From an uncultured Lachnospiraceae bacterium (GTDB lineage: Bacteria > Bacillota > Clostridia > Lachnospirales > Lachnospiraceae), in contig CALDIE010000109.1 in assembly GCA_937901625.1 (NCBI GenBank), forward strand, positions 1-6,113: a stretch of 6,113 bases of DNA, written 5' to 3'. The position numbers and the translations under genes were made by a program. Positions 5,975-6,113 of the stretch are shown in pieces (within the stretch, counting starts at the first letter, position 1; each line of letters starts with the position of its first letter). Under the pieces are notes generated by a model. That model was given only the letters and a program-made list of their open reading frames with translations, was not told the origin of the DNA and searched no databases.

Positions 5975-6079
5975 TCTGGCAGGCGCTGAAGTAGAACTTA
6001 TCGAGCTCGAAGACAAGGAATTCAGACTTAAAGCGCCCCTTTCACTCATACAGGACGATTATGAATATGTAATAATAGA
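5961..6079 (+). CDS. Internal fragment of a ParA/Soj chromosome-partitioning ATPase
   Basis: In the frame starting at 5961 the DNA encodes 39 residues, beginning PANADLAGAEVELIELEDKE and ending LIQDDYEYVII. ParA/Soj proteins of Firmicutes carry P-x-N-x-x-L-A-G-A-E-x-E-L here, then a basic/acidic helix, then DxYDxIIIDCPPSL. The fragment stops two bases (GA) into what should be the codon of that conserved Asp, where adapter sequence begins. ParA is a deviant Walker-type ATPase that works with ParB at parS sites in chromosome or plasmid segregation. Neither the P-loop nor the C-terminal half is present. It is not a functional gene here and may come from the same or another organism; parA would not normally interrupt degV. 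Confidence 0.8.
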
Positions 6080-6113
6080 AGATCGGAAGAGCGTCGTGTA
6101 GGGAAAGAGTGTA
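6080..6113 (+). other. Illumina TruSeq sequencing adapter
   Basis: The last 34 bases begin AGATCGGAAGAGC and continue with the TruSeq universal adapter reverse complement (GTCGTGTAGGGAAAGAGTGTA). I recognise this from memory and it matches along the full 34 bases to the right edge. It is untrimmed synthetic sequence, not part of any genome. Confidence 0.97.

Noticed and set aside
5960..6079. A natural DegV-ParA gene fusion or a programmed frameshift.
   Set aside because: The ParA part starts mid-protein, is in another frame, loses the P-loop, and is cut by adapter; a microhomology chimera explains everything.
1..6113. CRISPR array, tRNA/rRNA genes, insertion sequence or phage genes.
   Set aside because: No regularly spaced repeats, structured RNA signatures, transposase motifs or phage proteins were seen on either strand.

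Overview
This window is a composite rather than one continuous piece of genome. Its core, roughly 391 to 5971, looks like one stretch of chromosome from an anaerobic, Lachnospiraceae/Clostridia-type Firmicute. The evidence is strong AGGAG-type ribosome binding sites, a clostridial-style CydD/CydC-like ABC exporter pair, a DegV (FakB-type) fatty-acid-binding protein, and a membrane-anchored protein with the 'PYVGM..' motif common in that family. I see no exciting new biological system. The most important observation is that both ends carry foreign or artificial sequence.

Layout. Positions 1 to about 390 encode, on the + strand and open at the left edge, a Ser/Thr-rich protein fragment with a CGWDDLPC segment. 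This resembles the parallel beta-helix surface proteins of anaerobic metamonad protists (oxymonads) far more than any Firmicute protein. It abuts the stop codon of the first bacterial gene. Next come four genes on the - strand, listed here in transcription order: a single-pass membrane protein (4326-5030), a CydD-like ABC half-transporter (2495-4234), a CydC-like ABC half-transporter (828-2495, joined by a one-base TGATG overlap), and a small protein with a weak Sm-like pattern (393-707). A 233-bp divergent intergenic region (5031-5263) holds back-to-back candidate promoters and a compound inverted repeat. degV then starts at 5264 on the + strand.

degV is broken at about 5971. From about 5961 the sequence reads, in a different frame, as an internal segment of a ParA/Soj chromosome-partitioning ATPase. 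The 11 bases at 5961-5971 fit both proteins, which is what a microhomology-mediated chimeric join would give. The ParA segment stops just before the expected codon of its catalytic Asp, where the Illumina TruSeq adapter begins (6080-6113, 34 bases to the right edge). The right end is therefore library or assembly artefact, and the left junction is probably chimeric too.

Functionally, the two ABC half-transporters should form a heterodimeric exporter. The family's best-known members export cysteine or glutathione for redox homeostasis and cytochrome bd assembly, but no cydAB genes are present here, so the substrate is unknown. DegV proteins present fatty acids to the FakA kinase for phospholipid synthesis. 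The roles of the two small - strand proteins are unknown.
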